Program-made: the position numbers and the translations under genes
Shown: one piece after another, positions 34,815 through 43,639 of the stretch
Layout of the letters: every line of letters begins with the position of its first letter
Position numbering within the stretch: the stretch's first letter is position 1
Assembly (NCBI RefSeq): GCF_003003995.1
Contig: NZ_PVWF01000028.1
Coordinates: 1 to 50,415 of the forward strand
DNA: 50,415 nucleotides
Source of the DNA: Pleurocapsa sp. CCALA 161
Lineage (GTDB): Bacteria; Cyanobacteriota; Cyanobacteriia; Cyanobacteriales; Xenococcaceae
Direction: 5' to 3'
Notes under the pieces: model-generated
Database searches by the model: none
Told to the model about the DNA's origin: nothing
Seen by the model: only the letters and a program-made list of their open reading frames with translations

Positions 34815-35861
34815 CTATTCGATAGTCGCTAACTGTTCTTTACGCCAACGCAGCTCTCCATCAAGTAGATCATTGCCGATGAGATACTTAATATGAGCAA
34901 TTCTTTGATATTTGCTACCTTCAAATTCATCTAAAGTTAGCCCCACCTTTTGATACACTTCATATAGTTCTTCTGCTCCCTTGCGTGTATTCCATTGAGG
35001 CTGAAAACTAGGCAAAACTCGAGCAATTTTGCTACAGTCTACACGATAACAGCGTGTGTCAGGTCCCGCATCAGGTGCATACTCAATGCGACAGTTAGGC
35101 ACCGTTTCCTTGACTATTTCTGCTATTTCCCGAATCTGATAGTTGTCTTCATTACGACCAACGTTGAAGGCTTCATTATGAATTAGCTCTCTTGGTGCTT
35201 CTAAAACGGCAATAAAGGCACGAGAAATGTCTTCAATATGAACAATTGGTCGCCAAGGACTACCATCGCTTTTGATGTAGACTAAACCTTTAGTAAATGC
35301 CCAGGCAACTAAGTTGTTTAAAACTAAATCAAAGCGTAATCTTGGTGATACGCCATAAGCAGTGGCATTACGTAGAAATGTTGGACTAAAGTTATCATCG
35401 GCTAACTGACTTACTTCTTGCTCTACTTTAACTTTGGAAACTCCATAGGGAGTAACAGGATTAAAGGCTGACTGTTCATTCAACCAGTCATCGCCACCTG
35501 CTCCGTAATTACTACAGGAAGAAGAAAAAATAAAGCGACTGACTCCAGCTAGTTTTGCTAGTTTTGCTAGTTTAACTGAAGCCAGATAGTTAATTTCTTC
35601 CGTCAGTTGAGGATTCAGATTGCCCAATGGGTCGTTAGACAGACCAGCTAAGTGCAAGACTGCTTCAAATCCAGCTAAGTCCTCTAGCTCAACATCACGA
35701 ATGTCTTTAACTAGCTCAGGAATTTCAACTATTCCCTCCCCAAAAGTACTTCTAGCGTATAAATCTGTGTCTAAACCGACAACATCATATCCTTTCTCGA
35801 TCAGCATTGGAACCATGATTGTTCCGATGTAACCCTTGTGACCAGTTAGTAGTATTCTCAT
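34815..35861 (-). CDS. NAD-dependent sugar epimerase/dehydratase (extended SDR)
   Basis: Extended short-chain dehydrogenase of about 348 residues. The dinucleotide motif is RILLTGHKGYIG, with the catalytic YxxxK in TPYGVSKVK and the serine stretch FSSSCSNYG. It acts on a nucleotide sugar in the cytoplasm. The ATG at 35861 fits GGGAG about 10 bases upstream; another at 35870 is too close to it. It starts 77 bases inside the end of rfbF in another frame. A 9-bp triplication (35548-35574) codes for three KLA units, at the AKLAKLAKLAG stretch. Confidence 0.85.
   Translation of the reverse strand: MRILLTGHKGYIGTIMVPMLIEKGYDVVGLDTDLYARSTFGEGIVEIPELVKDIRDVELEDLAGFEAVLHLAGLSNDPLGNLNPQLTEEINYLASVKLAKLAKLAGVSRFIFSSSCSNYGAGGDDWLNEQSAFNPVTPYGVSKVKVEQEVSQLADDNFSPTFLRNATAYGVSPRLRFDLVLNNLVAWAFTKGLVYIKSDGSPWRPIVHIEDISRAFIAVLEAPRELIHNEAFNVGRNEDNYQIREIAEIVKETVPNCRIEYAPDAGPDTRCYRVDCSKIARVLPSFQPQWNTRKGAEELYEVYQKVGLTLDEFEGSKYQRIAHIKYLIGNDLLDGELRWRKEQLATIE
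35548..35574. repeat. 9-bp triplication inside epimerase gene
   Basis: Three consecutive copies of GCTAGTTTT (the last ends in A), in frame, coding for repeated Lys-Leu-Ala on the minus strand. Such short units can slip without breaking the frame, so copy number may vary between strains. Confidence 0.7.
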
Positions 35862-36639
35862 TTTTTTCATTCTCCCAAGTTTTCCAAGGTGCATTACCGC
35901 TAGCCCATAATGATTCCAAAAGGGTTTTATCGCGCAACGTATCCATACATTGCCAGAAACCATCGTGCTTATATGCCATAAGCTGACCGTCGCTAGCTAG
36001 TTTTTCTAATGGGCCTTTCTCCCACTGGGTGTCATCGCCATCAATGTAGTCAAAGATTTCAGGCTCTAGGACAAAGAAAGCACCATTAATCCAGCCTTCT
36101 TTTGTTTGAGGCTTCTCAGAAAATTCAGAGATTTGATCTCCTTTTAGATCTAAGTGACCAAAACGTGCGGGTGGTCGAACTGCTGTCAGGGTCGCCAGCT
36201 TGCCATGAGCGCGGTGAAACGCTAGTAACTCATGGAGATTGACATCGGACACGCCATCTCCCCAGGTTAGCATAAAGGTTTCTCTGCCAATATAGGGTGC
36301 TAGACGCTTAATCCGCCCCCCAGTATTAGTTGTCAGTCCCGTATCAATTAAATCTACGTTCCAATCTAGTTGATAGCCACCATGAGTTTTAATTTTACCG
36401 CTACCTAAATCAACGGTTAAGTTGCTGTTGAGGGCGCAATAGTCTACCATGTATTTCTTGATAGCCGCACCTTTATAACCCAAGGCAACTGTAAAATCTT
36501 TGAAGCCATATTTATAGTAATGCATCATGATGTGCCACAAAATTGGCTGTCCACCAATTTCAACCATTGGCTTGGGTTTATTTTCTGTTTCCTCGGAAAT
36601 TCTAGTTCCCAACCCACCAGCAAGAAATGCTACTTTCAT
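35785..36639 (-). CDS. rfbF: Glucose-1-phosphate cytidylyltransferase
   Basis: Makes CDP-glucose from CTP and glucose-1-phosphate, the entry to CDP-deoxysugars. The N-terminal signature KVAFLAGGLGTRISEE is the nucleotidyltransferase loop; TWGDGVSDVNL and GWINGAFFVLEPEIFDYI are RfbF-specific. Typical RfbF ends about residue 257 near PWKTW; here the frame runs about 27 residues further, overlapping the epimerase start. AGGAG precedes the ATG. The CDP-glucose 4,6-dehydratase (rfbG) expected next is not in the window. Confidence 0.93.
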   Translation of the reverse strand: MKVAFLAGGLGTRISEETENKPKPMVEIGGQPILWHIMMHYYKYGFKDFTVALGYKGAAIKKYMVDYCALNSNLTVDLGSGKIKTHGGYQLDWNVDLIDTGLTTNTGGRIKRLAPYIGRETFMLTWGDGVSDVNLHELLAFHRAHGKLATLTAVRPPARFGHLDLKGDQISEFSEKPQTKEGWINGAFFVLEPEIFDYIDGDDTQWEKGPLEKLASDGQLMAYKHDGFWQCMDTLRDKTLLESLWASGNAPWKTWENEKNENTTNWSQGLHRNNHGSNADRERI

Positions 36640-36910
36640 ATTTATTGTTGCTCCTTTTTTTGAGCTTATATAATAATTGCATTACGTTTGAATATTTTCG
36701 CTAATGCACCTAAGTGATTTTACTAGCGTTTAAAGCCTAGCCTTAATATCAATAAATTGTAAATATACTTAAGCTATTAAACTATAAAGTTTTGATGAAT
36801 TTAAAGTTGTAAACGCACATATATTATTCAAAGTTAATTCAAAAATATATTGATGTCAAGCACATAAGAAGAGAGTTTTGCTAATCAATTTAATTAGTTA
36901 ATTGCACTAT

Positions 36911-37687
36911 TTAGAAAGCTGATATTGGATTTAACCAAGCAATTAGTTCTCGGCTTAAATTCTGTAGATTGCGAGACATTCCTTGATTAAACCATTGCCC
37001 GATCGCATCAATTGGTGTAAATAAATTGCCTGTTTGCCACTGTATATTTTGAGACAAAGGAGTTAAGTGAGTTCCCATTAAAGTACGTAAAGTTATCATG
37101 TTGGGAAACCGATTTTGCAATACGCTGTTTAAAATTACTGTTTGATCTAATTCATCTTGAGTAAACTTAAGTAACAAGTTTCGGCGTACGTTATAGTGTT
37201 CGGCAATTAACTTTTCGGTTTCTGTGGGAGAAGGGGCAAATTCCACGTTCAGCATAGGAGTCACATTAAACTGTTCCATAAAAGGAACGGCTCGACTAGC
37301 AGGATAATTATTAAACGAAATGAGAATATTGCCTGCTCTTTCTACGTCATATAAACTACCAATGAGAAGATGCAGCTTGCAGCCCATACTGTGTCCGATG
37401 CCATATATTGGTAGATAACCTGTTCTTAACTGATTAGTTTTTTGTAATCTGGTAATTACGGTTTCAAAACGATTTAAGACTTCACGAGCGATCGCAAAAT
37501 GATCGAACGTATTGAGAAAAGGCGTAGCAATAATCGCAAAGCCAGCCTGACTCAGTTGTTCTAAAATAGAACGATAGGATACTTGAGGTGCGGTAGCCAC
37601 AAATGCGCCACCCAAAAAGTGAACAATACCTTTGACTTCCTGGCGAGGAAGATAAACCCAATTACCAGATACTTCTTGCCATTGCAT
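36911..37687 (-). CDS. DUF1350 family protein, alpha/beta-hydrolase-like
   Basis: Protein of 258 residues of the DUF1350 family, found in cyanobacteria and plastid-bearing eukaryotes. A GHSMG nucleophile-elbow sequence with S100 (YGIGHSMGCKLHLL) suggests an alpha/beta hydrolase fold. The KGIVHFLGGAFVATAPQVSY block (19-38) is diagnostic. The function is unknown. Confidence 0.85.
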   Translation of the reverse strand: MQWQEVSGNWVYLPRQEVKGIVHFLGGAFVATAPQVSYRSILEQLSQAGFAIIATPFLNTFDHFAIAREVLNRFETVITRLQKTNQLRTGYLPIYGIGHSMGCKLHLLIGSLYDVERAGNILISFNNYPASRAVPFMEQFNVTPMLNVEFAPSPTETEKLIAEHYNVRRNLLLKFTQDELDQTVILNSVLQNRFPNMITLRTLMGTHLTPLSQNIQWQTGNLFTPIDAIGQWFNQGMSRNLQNLSRELIAWLNPISAF

Positions 37688-37760
37688 ATAATGTGCCGTT
37701 TGAGTTAACTTCGTTTTCGGTAATACTTACAATTGATTTTAGCAAAATGCACTCTTTTAT

Positions 37761-38525
37761 ATGCCCGATCAAGATTTAATTCGCTTATCTCAAAGCCATC
37801 TTAATCTCCTGAGTATTTGTCCACCTAAATTTCAGCAGGTATACATCGACTGTTTAGGTTCTCTTTCCGCACCCAAACAACAAGATACTATGGAGTGGGG
37901 TAGTCGCTTTCACCTGTTGATGCAGCAAAGAGAATTGACTTTACCCATCGAACCTCTATTGGCTACTGATACAGAGCTAGATAGCTCGTTAAAAGCTTTG
38001 ATTCAAGCTGCACCTGAATTAGCACCAAATCCGCAAGTTTGGCGTTCAGCAGAACATTGTCGAACATTAAGCATGGGTAATTTTTTGTTTACCGTCATCT
38101 ATGATCTATTAATTGCGGAGAATGATCGGGCAGTAATTCTTGATTGGAAAACTTATCGCCAGCCAATAGGGATAAAAAAGCTCAAGCAAAATTGGCAAAC
38201 TCGCCTTTATCTTTATGTTTTGGTTGAAACTTCAGAATATAAGCCTGAACAAGTTCAAATGACTTATTGGTTTGTCAAATCTGGTCAGCCTAAAAATGTG
38301 ACCATTAAATATAGCCAGCAAGAACATCAACAAGCAGAACAAGAGCTAACAATTCTATTAAGCAATCTCGCAACATGGTTGCAAAATTATCGGGAGTTTC
38401 AAGCTGACTTTCCACACCGACCAGATTGTGAAACCACCTGTCGCTATTATCAAGATTTTGTAACAGCAGATGTTCAGCAGAAGATGCTTAAATCCATTGA
38501 AGACATTGAAGAAATATCGATTTAA
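37761..38525 (+). CDS. PD-(D/E)XK nuclease-family protein
   Basis: Protein of 254 residues with the RecB/Cas4-type nuclease core: H51 in WGSRFHLLMQ, D115 in IYDLLIA, and the DWK triad (D128, K130) in AVILDWKTY. Cysteines near the C-terminus (CETTC) and C20 might hold a cluster, but the full Cas4 pattern is not seen. No helicase or CRISPR genes are nearby. Likely a DNA repair or processing nuclease; role unknown. Confidence 0.78.
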   Translation: MPDQDLIRLSQSHLNLLSICPPKFQQVYIDCLGSLSAPKQQDTMEWGSRFHLLMQQRELTLPIEPLLATDTELDSSLKALIQAAPELAPNPQVWRSAEHCRTLSMGNFLFTVIYDLLIAENDRAVILDWKTYRQPIGIKKLKQNWQTRLYLYVLVETSEYKPEQVQMTYWFVKSGQPKNVTIKYSQQEHQQAEQELTILLSNLATWLQNYREFQADFPHRPDCETTCRYYQDFVTADVQQKMLKSIEDIEEISI

Positions 38526-38877
38526 TTGATTTAATTGCCATCAGTTTGCCAATTGGGGCAATATCTTATGCCTCTAGTTAACCTTCAAGGCGATCGCCTT
38601 CGGGTAGGCGAAGCCTAATACCGCTTCGCTTAAGTAACAAGTAACAAGTAGCCCTTTAGGGCTAGCCAGCTTTTCTATGGTAAGCTTCCCACAGAAAACG
38701 CGCCGTATCGCTTTGCATCGCAGTAGCAAGTTAGATATAATCAGGGTCTTAGGTTAACAAAATGGTGTCTTTACTTAAGCCTTCATCTACTCATCGCTGT
38801 TTCTCTTTCTGAATGAATGTAATCTATAACATATGCTTCTAACTGCTATGGTCAAAATTGTCTCCTAAATTTCTTCT
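38526..38877. other. Intergenic region with hairpin repeat cluster
   Basis: No gene seen. It holds a HIP1-centred palindrome AAGGCGATCGCCTT (38587-38600), a GCGAAGC/GCTTCGC hairpin (38608-38629), a short AAGTAAC tandem (from 38632), a TAGCCC/GGGCTA hairpin and an imperfect TTTTCTATGG/CCACAGAAAA hairpin. It appears to be a landing site for several repeat families between convergent genes. Confidence 0.6.
38587..38629. repeat. HIP1-linked hairpin repeat
   Basis: Perfect 14-bp palindrome containing HIP1, then CGCCT/AGGCG and GCGAAGC/GCTTCGC stems. The CTTCGGGTA part matches the element inside the RND adaptor gene at 15674-15709, so the two are related copies. Confidence 0.55.
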
Positions 38878-39573
38878 CTAAAGTCTCTGGAGAATATTAA
38901 GTCCGTGAGTATCAGTTCCGCAGGTACTATAAAGGTGATGGGTTGTTGCTAAAGCCTGAACTAGTTCGGTTTTTCCAGGGCTAGGTTGCCAAACTTGAGG
39001 GTTATTATAAGCGTAATAAGTTTCTACACCATCAATATTTAATTGGGCAGCAGCAGGAATTAACTGGCTCGCCGAGCGACGATAGCGTTCTGGATGAGCT
39101 AAAACCGCTAATCCACCAGCCTGATGAATGCTCTCAATCACTCGTTCAGCTTGAGCAGCTTTCTCTTGAGGTCTATCTCCTTGCAGATATGAGCTAATAG
39201 CTGAATGCTCAGGATTGAATCCATAACCTAAAATATGTACTTCTACTTCCAATAGTTGAGAAGTAATTTCTGTACCTGTCCATAGCTGGGGTAAGTTTTT
39301 TTGCTCTAAACTAATAGTGGCAAGATACGATTCGGCTTCTTTGAAGCCAGCTACAGAATGGTGATCCGTAATCGCCAAACCTTTTAATCCGATCGCGATC
39401 GCTTGCTCTATTAATTCTACTGGTGTGAGCTTACCGTCAGAAGCAATAGTATGTAAATGAAAGTTGTAGGAGAGAGGGCAACTAGCAGCATCAATCGTTT
39501 CCCAGACACTTTTTAAGTATCCAGTATCCTGTGCTGTGGGTTTAAGAGGATATGTAACAACCATAAGCGTCAA
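38878..39573 (-). CDS. PHP-domain phosphoesterase
   Basis: Protein of 231 residues of the polymerase and histidinol phosphatase (PHP) superfamily. Metal-binding motifs: FHLHTIASDG, ITDHHSVAG, LAHPERY and the final GTDTHG. Such single-domain members hydrolyse phosphoesters such as nucleoside 3',5'-bisphosphates or short RNA; substrate not set. Stands alone on the minus strand. Confidence 0.85.
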   Translation of the reverse strand: MTLMVVTYPLKPTAQDTGYLKSVWETIDAASCPLSYNFHLHTIASDGKLTPVELIEQAIAIGLKGLAITDHHSVAGFKEAESYLATISLEQKNLPQLWTGTEITSQLLEVEVHILGYGFNPEHSAISSYLQGDRPQEKAAQAERVIESIHQAGGLAVLAHPERYRRSASQLIPAAAQLNIDGVETYYAYNNPQVWQPSPGKTELVQALATTHHLYSTCGTDTHGLNILQRL

Positions 39574-39760
39574 GGAGTAACAGAGAAATGTTTCTAATTG
39601 TTACAAATACCATAGCAAAATAAAAGACCCCTTGGGAGAGCTTGAACTAGGAAATAACCACTAAGAAATTGTCAAATCTTTTGACAGATATGTTTTCAAG
39701 ACGCTCAAAAAAATAGATAGATTCCCAATAAAATATATAAAATTAGCTAATAATTTTTAG

Positions 39761-40660
39761 ATGACGACTTTGCTACCTGCTGTCCTCCCTGTGGGCTTGA
39801 TTATCTTGATTGGCTTTGTTGTCGGTCGTACTATTCCTCTTCAACGTTCAACCCTTTCTCAGTTATCCCTTTACGTTTTATCTCCCGCCTTAGTGATTAA
39901 TAGTTTATATCGTACTGAGTTGTCTTTAGATAGCTCCGCTAAACTATTGATTGGCTTTGCCTTAACATCTATGGGTATCTACGGGATTGTCACCGCCGTA
40001 AATCGTCTCTTAAGCCTTCGTGATCCTTTAAGCCGAGCTATTACCGCCGTGGTAATGTTTCCCAATAATGGCAACATGGGTTTACCCGTCGCCACTTTTG
40101 CTTTCGGTACAGCAGGATTGGATCGGGCAATTATTTATATGCTCGGTTCTGCTTTTTTGATGTTTTGCTTTGGACCAGCGATGCTTCAGGGAAAGGGGAT
40201 CACTGAAGGCTTTAAGCTAACTCTGAGGCTACCTCTGTTGTGGGCATTTTTATTGGGTTTAAGCCTTCATTTCACAGCACTAAAAATCCCTTGGGGATTA
40301 GATAAAGGGATTCAGCAGTTAGGCGCAGCAGATATCCCCATTGCTTTGATTTTGTTAGGAATTCAACTATCCCAGACTCGATTTCGACCAGAGATTAAAG
40401 AAATTATTTTAGCGATCGCTCGTTTGCTTGGTGCGCCGATGATTGCCTATATAATTGGCAGGCTACTTCAGTTAGAAACCCTCAACTTACAAATCCTGGT
40501 TTTGGAAAGTGGAATGCCCACTGCGGTTAGTTCTTTTGTGATTGTTAGTGAATTTGGAGGAGATCAAGATTTGGTCGCCAGGGCAATTGTTACTTCTACT
40601 TTATTGAGCTTTATTACTCTGCCGATTTTATTGTCGTTTTTGCTAGCTCTTAATTCTTAG
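39761..40660 (+). CDS. AEC-family transporter
   Basis: Membrane protein of 299 residues with about ten helices, of the auxin efflux carrier (AEC) family. The MFPNNGNMGLPVATFAFG segment is the family hallmark. Likely exports a carboxylate or similar; substrate unknown. The MATE gene follows 42 bases later on the same strand. Confidence 0.88.
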   Translation: MTTLLPAVLPVGLIILIGFVVGRTIPLQRSTLSQLSLYVLSPALVINSLYRTELSLDSSAKLLIGFALTSMGIYGIVTAVNRLLSLRDPLSRAITAVVMFPNNGNMGLPVATFAFGTAGLDRAIIYMLGSAFLMFCFGPAMLQGKGITEGFKLTLRLPLLWAFLLGLSLHFTALKIPWGLDKGIQQLGAADIPIALILLGIQLSQTRFRPEIKEIILAIARLLGAPMIAYIIGRLLQLETLNLQILVLESGMPTAVSSFVIVSEFGGDQDLVARAIVTSTLLSFITLPILLSFLLALNS

Positions 40661-40702
40661 TTCTTAGTTTATTCATGTACCAGAAGTAATTGGAAAAAAG
40701 TT

Positions 40703-42028
40703 TTGAATCATTATTCTTCGGCACTCGATCGCCAAAGACGTTTTTGGCAATTAGCAATCGTCAACGTGATTTCTAATCTCATGGTGCCAATGGCTAGTCT
40801 AGTTGATATGGCATTTTTGGGTCATTTGACGGAAATTAAGCATTTAGCGGGAGTGGCGATCGCCACAGTGTTGTTTAATTATATTTATTGGACGTTTGGG
40901 TTTCTCCGCATGGGGACGACAGGATTAACCGCCCAAGCTAGAGGTCGAGGAGATCGTGAAGTTGAGATACTTACTTTATTACGTAATAGTGCGATCGCTT
41001 TAGTCATTGGCATAATTATTCTTTTGCTACAGCAACCCTTAAGAGAAATTGGTTTTGTCTTACTACAAGCCGATCCTGAAGTACTTCAGGCAGGAAAAGC
41101 TTACTATAATGCCTTAATTTGGGGTGCGCCTGCCACTTTGCTCAACTTTGTCTTGTTGGGTTGGTTTTTGGGACGAGAACAAAAGCAAGGAGTGTTCCTA
41201 ATTTCTTTGATTAATAATGGCGCAAATATTATTTTAGATTATTTGTTTGTGGTGCGCTGGGGACAGGAGAGTGGAGGGGCGGGGGCTGCCACGGCCCTGA
41301 GTCAGTTAATCACTCTAATTGTTGGCTTAATTTTGGCAGATCGTCAACTTAGGGAAATATCTAGGCAGGAACAGCGATCGCTTAGACAATTGATTGGGCA
41401 AATTTGGGAAATATCCGCCTTCAAAGCTGCTTTTTCTCTAAATAAAGATATTTTAATCCGTACTTTGGCGCTAGTATCTACTTTTGCCTTATTTACTAAC
41501 CTCAGTGCGATGATGGGGACGACGACTTTAGCTGGGAATACTTTATTGTTGCAGGTGGTAACTCTGGCAGCCTATTTTATTGACGGGATTGCCTTCGCCA
41601 CCGAAAGTATGGCGGGTAATCTGCACGGACAGGGGGCGAAAGGGCAACTGCTGCCTTTACTGCAATTAGCGGGAAGTGTGAGCTTAATGTCTGGCTTGGG
41701 TTTTGCTGCTATGTTTAGCTTTTTCCCACTGCCTTTATTTGGTTTGTTAACTAGTCACCCTAAAGTAATTCAGCACATTGGGAGCTATCTTTGGTGGTTA
41801 TTTCCTGTGTTGGGCTTTGGTTCGATTGCCTACATGCTCGATGGCTATTTTTTAGGCTTAACCGCTGGAAAGATATTACGCCAGTCCACCTTAATTGCTG
41901 CGCTCATTGGTTTTGCTCCAATGGCGACCGCTGCTTGGTATTGGCAAATGAATCACCTACTCTGGCTGGCTTTAGCTTTATTTATGGCAACTCGAAGTAT
42001 TACTCTAGGGTGGAAAATTAATTATTAA
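40703..42028 (+). CDS. MATE-family efflux transporter (DinF-like)
   Basis: Twelve-helix Na+- or H+-coupled multidrug/organic-cation exporter of 441 residues. Early block PMASLVDMAFLGHL and GFLRMGTTGLTAQA are DinF-branch marks. It starts at TTG (40703): the conserved N-terminal part QLAIVNVISNL needs this start, and the next Met is residue 27, too late. A GGAAAAAAG run just before is a weak ribosome-binding site. Confidence 0.87.
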   Translation: MNHYSSALDRQRRFWQLAIVNVISNLMVPMASLVDMAFLGHLTEIKHLAGVAIATVLFNYIYWTFGFLRMGTTGLTAQARGRGDREVEILTLLRNSAIALVIGIIILLLQQPLREIGFVLLQADPEVLQAGKAYYNALIWGAPATLLNFVLLGWFLGREQKQGVFLISLINNGANIILDYLFVVRWGQESGGAGAATALSQLITLIVGLILADRQLREISRQEQRSLRQLIGQIWEISAFKAAFSLNKDILIRTLALVSTFALFTNLSAMMGTTTLAGNTLLLQVVTLAAYFIDGIAFATESMAGNLHGQGAKGQLLPLLQLAGSVSLMSGLGFAAMFSFFPLPLFGLLTSHPKVIQHIGSYLWWLFPVLGFGSIAYMLDGYFLGLTAGKILRQSTLIAALIGFAPMATAAWYWQMNHLLWLALALFMATRSITLGWKINY

Positions 42029-42087
42029 GCTACTACTACTTGTAAGCTAGATCAATAAAACTCAATAATATTGACGCGAGAAGTGCT

Positions 42088-43464
42088 ATGTTAGGCAAAA
42101 TATTGAAGAGTATTAGTTGGCTAGATCGTCATTGGTTATATGGTTTAATTTCTGGATTAATAGCAGTTTCGATTGTTTTCACCCAAACCTATGGGCTTAA
42201 ATCTCAAGCTGCATCATCGCAATTAGTTTCTGTAGCAGAACCAGAATTAGTAGATTTGGAGCAATTTTCTGATTTAGTTAGCAAGTTGGAGTCGAAATGG
42301 GAAAACAGTTACGAAAGATACTTTGACCGCGATTTTGCTCATCAGTCTAGTTCTGTCAATCAAATTGCCGAGCGTTTGCGAGCAGTTCAAGAGAAGACTA
42401 AGATTAATCCTGCGGTTATTTGGGCGATGCCAGCAGATGATTTTTTAGAATTAATTTTAGTTACTCCAGATGCACAGTTTGTAGTTAAAAAAATTCCTGG
42501 TGCAAACCGCGAGAGATTGACCAAGAGGATTGATGAATTAGGAATGGCAATTGGCGATCGCGACTCTCTCAAATATTATCCTCCCGCTAGATTAATTTAC
42601 AATTGGATCTTTAAACCTCTCGAACCTTATTTAGAAGCCGAGAACATCGACACATTATTGCTTTGCACTGGGCCTAAACTGCGTTCTCTTCCCTTTGCAG
42701 CGCTACATGATGGAGATAAGTTTATTGTCGAAAAATACAGCTTGGCTCTTATTCCTGCCTTTACCCTCACAGATACTAGCTATAATGCTCAGTCAGATCG
42801 GCAGGTTTTGGCAATGGGAACATCTAAGTTCAACAATTTGCCGTCACTGCCTGGAGTAGCAATTGAGCTAGAAACTATTGTGCCAAAGTTGTGGTCGGGA
42901 CGCAAAATAACCGATCAAGATTTTACGGTGACCAATCTGCAAGATGTTCATCAAAGAGAAGGCTTTGATATTATTCACATCGCTTCCCACTCTGAGTTTA
43001 ACCCTGGCTCTCCTGAAGATTCTTTTATTCAGTTTAGCGATCGCCGTTTAAGTTTAGCTCAAATTAACGAGTTAAATTTAAATTTACCCCTAGTTGATTT
43101 ATTGGTTTTGAGTGCTTGCCAAACTGCTTTAGGAGATGAAGATGCGGAGTATGGTTTTGCAGGGTTAGCAATGCAGGCAGGGGTGAAATCTGCTTTAGCC
43201 AGTCTTTGGTCAATTGATGACATGGGAACAGTTGTACTGATGAGTGACTTTTATCAGCAGTTAAAATCTACTCCTAGTAAATCAGCAGCATTAAGACAAG
43301 CCCAAGTTAATTTGCTGCAACGGAAAATTTTTGTTAAAAATGCTCAAATTCAAGGATTAGACTTCAAAGTTGATCTGACAGACATAATCTCAAAAGATCG
43401 AACTCAAGACTTCTCTCATCCCTATTATTGGGCGGGATTTACTCTGATCGGTAATCCTTGGTAG
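42088..43464 (+). CDS. CHAT-domain caspase-like protein, membrane-anchored
   Basis: Protein of 458 residues. A hydrophobic segment (about 16-34) puts it in or across the membrane; the middle part is helical; the C-terminal half is a CHAT domain with the caspase-like dyad H301 (HIASHSEF) and C344 (LSACQTALGD). The GFAGLAMQAGVKSALASLWS block is typical. CHAT proteases cut partner proteins in cell-death, stress or defence systems, but most cyanobacterial members are uncharacterised. No TPR or other partner gene lies next to it. Protease activity is likely, target unknown. Confidence 0.85.
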   Translation: MLGKILKSISWLDRHWLYGLISGLIAVSIVFTQTYGLKSQAASSQLVSVAEPELVDLEQFSDLVSKLESKWENSYERYFDRDFAHQSSSVNQIAERLRAVQEKTKINPAVIWAMPADDFLELILVTPDAQFVVKKIPGANRERLTKRIDELGMAIGDRDSLKYYPPARLIYNWIFKPLEPYLEAENIDTLLLCTGPKLRSLPFAALHDGDKFIVEKYSLALIPAFTLTDTSYNAQSDRQVLAMGTSKFNNLPSLPGVAIELETIVPKLWSGRKITDQDFTVTNLQDVHQREGFDIIHIASHSEFNPGSPEDSFIQFSDRRLSLAQINELNLNLPLVDLLVLSACQTALGDEDAEYGFAGLAMQAGVKSALASLWSIDDMGTVVLMSDFYQQLKSTPSKSAALRQAQVNLLQRKIFVKNAQIQGLDFKVDLTDIISKDRTQDFSHPYYWAGFTLIGNPW

Positions 43465-43530
43465 AGATTTTTAGCTATCCTCCTGCGAGGACTTAGTAAG
43501 CTCTAAGCCTTTTGATTAATTGGTTATGTT

Positions 43531-43579
43531 GGGGAAAAGGTTAAAAGGTTAAAAGATTAAACCCTTTCCCTTTTTCCCC
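43531..43579. repeat. Tandem GGTTAAAA and long imperfect hairpin
   Basis: GGGGAAAA (43531-43538) can pair with TTTTCCCC (43572-43579), enclosing two copies of GGTTAAAA and a third diverged copy. It sits between two convergent genes and may act as a weak two-way terminator. Confidence 0.4.
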
Positions 43580-43639
43580 TTGCCCTTTAACCTAACCTTA
43601 TAAATTAATTAGCACTCTTTAAACGAGAAATATTTAGTC

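Noticed and set aside
38632-38652. AAGTAAC tandem as a CRISPR-like array
   Set aside because: Units are seven bases with no spacers; no cas genes are nearby.
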